Shown one piece after another: positions 6,791-7,919 of a stretch of DNA of 7,919 nucleotides; within the stretch, counting starts at the first letter, position 1, and every line of letters begins with the position of its first letter. The stretch is taken from assembly GCA_964442135.1 (NCBI GenBank), contig CAYTYN010000050.1, forward strand, positions 1-7,919, written 5' to 3'. The translations under genes were made by a program, and so were the position numbers. Source of the stretch: Avanaerovorax sp964442135. Its GTDB lineage: Bacteria; Bacillota; Clostridia; Peptostreptococcales; Anaerovoracaceae. A model generated the notes under the pieces. It searched no databases and was not told where the DNA came from. It saw only the letters and a program-made list of their open reading frames with translations.

Positions 6791-7889
6791 TTACTTCGCT
6801 TTCAGTTTCTCGTTTATGAAATAGTCGATATCTCCGTCCATAACTCCGTTAACGTTGCCTACCTCGGCTCCCGTCCTGTGATCCTTAACCATGGTATACG
6901 GCTGGAAAACATAGGATCTGATCTGAGATCCCCAGGTTATGAGAGAGAAGTCTCCCTTCAGCTCGTTTATGCTTTCCTTATGCTCCTTCTCCTTCAGCTC
7001 AGCCAGCTTTCCTGCCAAAATCCTCATGGCGACCTCCCGGTTCTGATGCTGGCTTCTCTCATTTTGACACGTAACCACGATGTTGGTCGGAATGTGAGTA
7101 ATCCTTATGGCGGAATCGGTAGTGTTTACGTGCTGGCCTCCGGCGCCGCTGCTTCGGTACGTGTCTATCCTCAGATCGTCAGGATTTATCTCCACCGTGA
7201 AGTCGTCATCCATCTGGGGAATGACCTCCACTGCGGAAAAAGACGTCTGTCTCTTTCCCGCGGCATTGAAGGGAGATATCCTGACCAAACGGTGGACACC
7301 GTTTTCGTTTTTCAAATATCCGTAAGCATTCTCGCCGTCTATCATCAGCGTGGCGCTTTTAATGCCGGCTTCCGTATCCCTTTGGAGATCAACTGTGGTA
7401 ACCTTATATCCCTTCTTCTCCGACCATCTGGTGTACATGCGCAGGAGCATTTCAGCCCAGTCCATGGCGTCTATGCCGCCGGTTCCGGCATGGATGGACA
7501 GGATCGCACTGTTATGGTCGTATTTTCCGTCGAGAAGGGTGGTTATCCTCATCTGCTCCAGATCCTCTGAAAGGTTCTCAAAGCTATTCACTATAGAGTC
7601 GGCTTCCTCTTCGTCTCCCAGCTCCTCCGCTATGGCTATGAGCTCCTCTGTGTCGGAAAGCCCCCTCTCTATTCTCTCGTAATCCTCTACCGTCTTTTCA
7701 TATGCGCTTTTCTGTTTCAGCAGAGCCTGAGCCTTATCGGGATCATTCCAAAAATCCTCCTGCCGGCTCCGTTGGTTTATTTCCTCTATTTTCTCCCTGA
7801 GACCGGCGAGGTCAAAGGGACTCACCTACCTCTTTAAGCTTCTGTTTCTTCCCCGGCAGCTCTGACTTTACAGCATCCAGTTTCAGCAT
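6791..7889 (-). CDS. prfB: Peptide chain release factor 2 (RF2), made by programmed +1 frameshift
   Basis: RF2 enters the ribosomal A site at UGA and UAA stop codons and releases the finished protein in the cytoplasm. The gene has two parts. A zero frame starts at ATG (7889-7887) and runs 25 codons (beginning MLKLDAVKSE) to an in-frame TGA at 7814-7812. Skipping T7814 at CTT-TGA-C continues into the +1 frame at GAC (7813-7811) and on to TAA at 6791-6793. The joined product is 365 residues, the same length as E. coli RF2. In joined numbering the stop-recognition tripeptide SPF is at 205-207 and the catalytic GGQ at 250-252, both at the positions known for E. coli RF2. SPF distinguishes RF2 from RF1, which carries PxT. 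The N-terminal third is charged and helical, as expected for domain 1. The start is backed by a Shine-Dalgarno at 7892-7904. A GTG at 7825 would open a 344-residue frame but is not the true start. First complete gene of the run, one base before tex. Confidence 0.97.
7811..7832 (-). promoter_or_regulatory. prfB programmed +1 frameshift (recoding) site
   Basis: Read on the minus strand, the site is GAGGTAGGTGAG, then TCC, then CTT TGA C. CTT TGA C is the classic slippery leucine codon plus weak-context UGA of bacterial prfB. The P-site tRNA-Leu can re-pair from CUU to UUU, skipping T7814. When RF2 is scarce, UGA is read slowly and the shift is favoured, so RF2 limits its own synthesis; this mechanism is established for the family. 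The upstream stimulator AGGTGA (7822-7827) is complementary to the 3' end of 16S rRNA. Four bases (GTCC) separate it from CTT, and it pairs with a different part of the anti-Shine-Dalgarno than the E. coli AGGGGG does. Confidence 0.95.
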
Positions 7890-7891
7890 TC

Positions 7892-7904
7892 GATCACTTC
7901 CTTT
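7892..7904 (-). promoter_or_regulatory. Ribosome binding site of prfB
   Basis: The minus strand reads AAAGGAAGTGATC just upstream of the ATG at 7889. It matches the anti-Shine-Dalgarno complement (AAGGAGGTGATC) except for one base. It fixes the ATG as the start of the zero frame, which matters because the frameshift otherwise hides this first part of the gene. It contains a TGA (7894-7896) in another frame, which could be the stop codon of an upstream gene. Confidence 0.8.
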
Positions 7905-7919
7905 CCCCTTGTTCAATGG

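Noticed and set aside
6569..7570. A 333-codon plus-strand open frame spanning the prfB-tex junction.
   Set aside because: It is antisense to two strongly conserved genes, begins with a Ser/Arg/Leu-rich run typical of reverse-strand shadows and shows no family motif.
6791..7825. GTG at 7825 as the start of a shortened, 344-residue RF2.
   Set aside because: The GTG lies inside the frameshift stimulator (AGGTGAG). The zero frame from ATG at 7889 with its own ribosome binding site and the CTT TGA C shift gives the full 365-residue protein with motifs at the expected positions.
7811..7889. prfB as a pseudogene broken by an early TGA.
   Set aside because: An in-frame TGA after about 25 codons in the CTT TGA C context is the normal programmed recoding site of prfB, not damage.
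7890..7919. The end of an upstream gene at the right edge (secA often precedes prfB in Firmicutes).
   Set aside because: Two frames show TGA stops (7894-7896 and 7913-7915), but at most seven codons are visible and none resembles the cysteine-rich SecA tail, so no gene can be assigned.
1..7919. A hidden defence system, toxin-antitoxin pair, mobile element or CRISPR array.
   Set aside because: All but a few dozen bases are covered by identified conserved genes. No direct repeat array, inverted terminal repeat, integrase or transposase was seen on either strand.

Overview
This window holds a compact run of conserved chromosomal genes, all on the minus strand, so it reads from right to left. 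In transcription order they are: prfB (peptide chain release factor 2, with its programmed +1 frameshift), tex (S1-domain RNA-binding protein), a HAD-superfamily phosphatase of the PpaX/phosphoglycolate phosphatase type, addB (nuclease subunit of the AddAB recombination-repair complex), a PAP2-family lipid phosphatase, and the first codons of one more gene running off the left edge. There are no RNA genes, mobile elements, CRISPR arrays or prophage remnants, and no stretch over 30 bases lies outside a gene.

The organism is most likely a Firmicute, probably of the class Clostridia. Strong GGAGG-type ribosome binding sites precede several genes. AddAB-type repair, with the four-cysteine iron-sulfur arrangement in AddB, is typical of Firmicutes, and the HAD protein resembles Bacillus PpaX along its length. 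Base composition is moderate (roughly half GC by eye), yet isoleucine is often ATA and arginine often AGA/AGG in all genes. The finer taxonomic position cannot be settled from the sequence alone.

Layout: positions 6791-7889 hold prfB, with the recoding site near 7811-7832. Tex (4615-6789) starts one base after the prfB stop codon. The HAD gene (3959-4606) starts 8 bases after tex, and its Shine-Dalgarno overlaps the tex stop codon. addB (608-3943) and the PAP2 gene (29-592) each follow after 15 bases. The last, truncated gene overlaps the PAP2 stop as ATGA at positions 29-32. These junctions leave no room for internal terminators, so a single transcript with translational coupling is the simplest reading; the promoter must lie beyond the right edge. 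The genes serve different jobs (translation termination, RNA-linked gene expression, phosphate-ester hydrolysis, double-strand break repair, envelope lipid metabolism), so the operon looks like a housekeeping assembly and not a single pathway.

I found no evidence of a new biological system. The points most worth a second look are the unusual spacing of the prfB frameshift stimulator, the loss of the Walker A motif at the AddB N-terminus, the PAP2 gene where addA would commonly follow addB, and the Gly-rich PAP2 tail that doubles as the ribosome binding site of the next gene.
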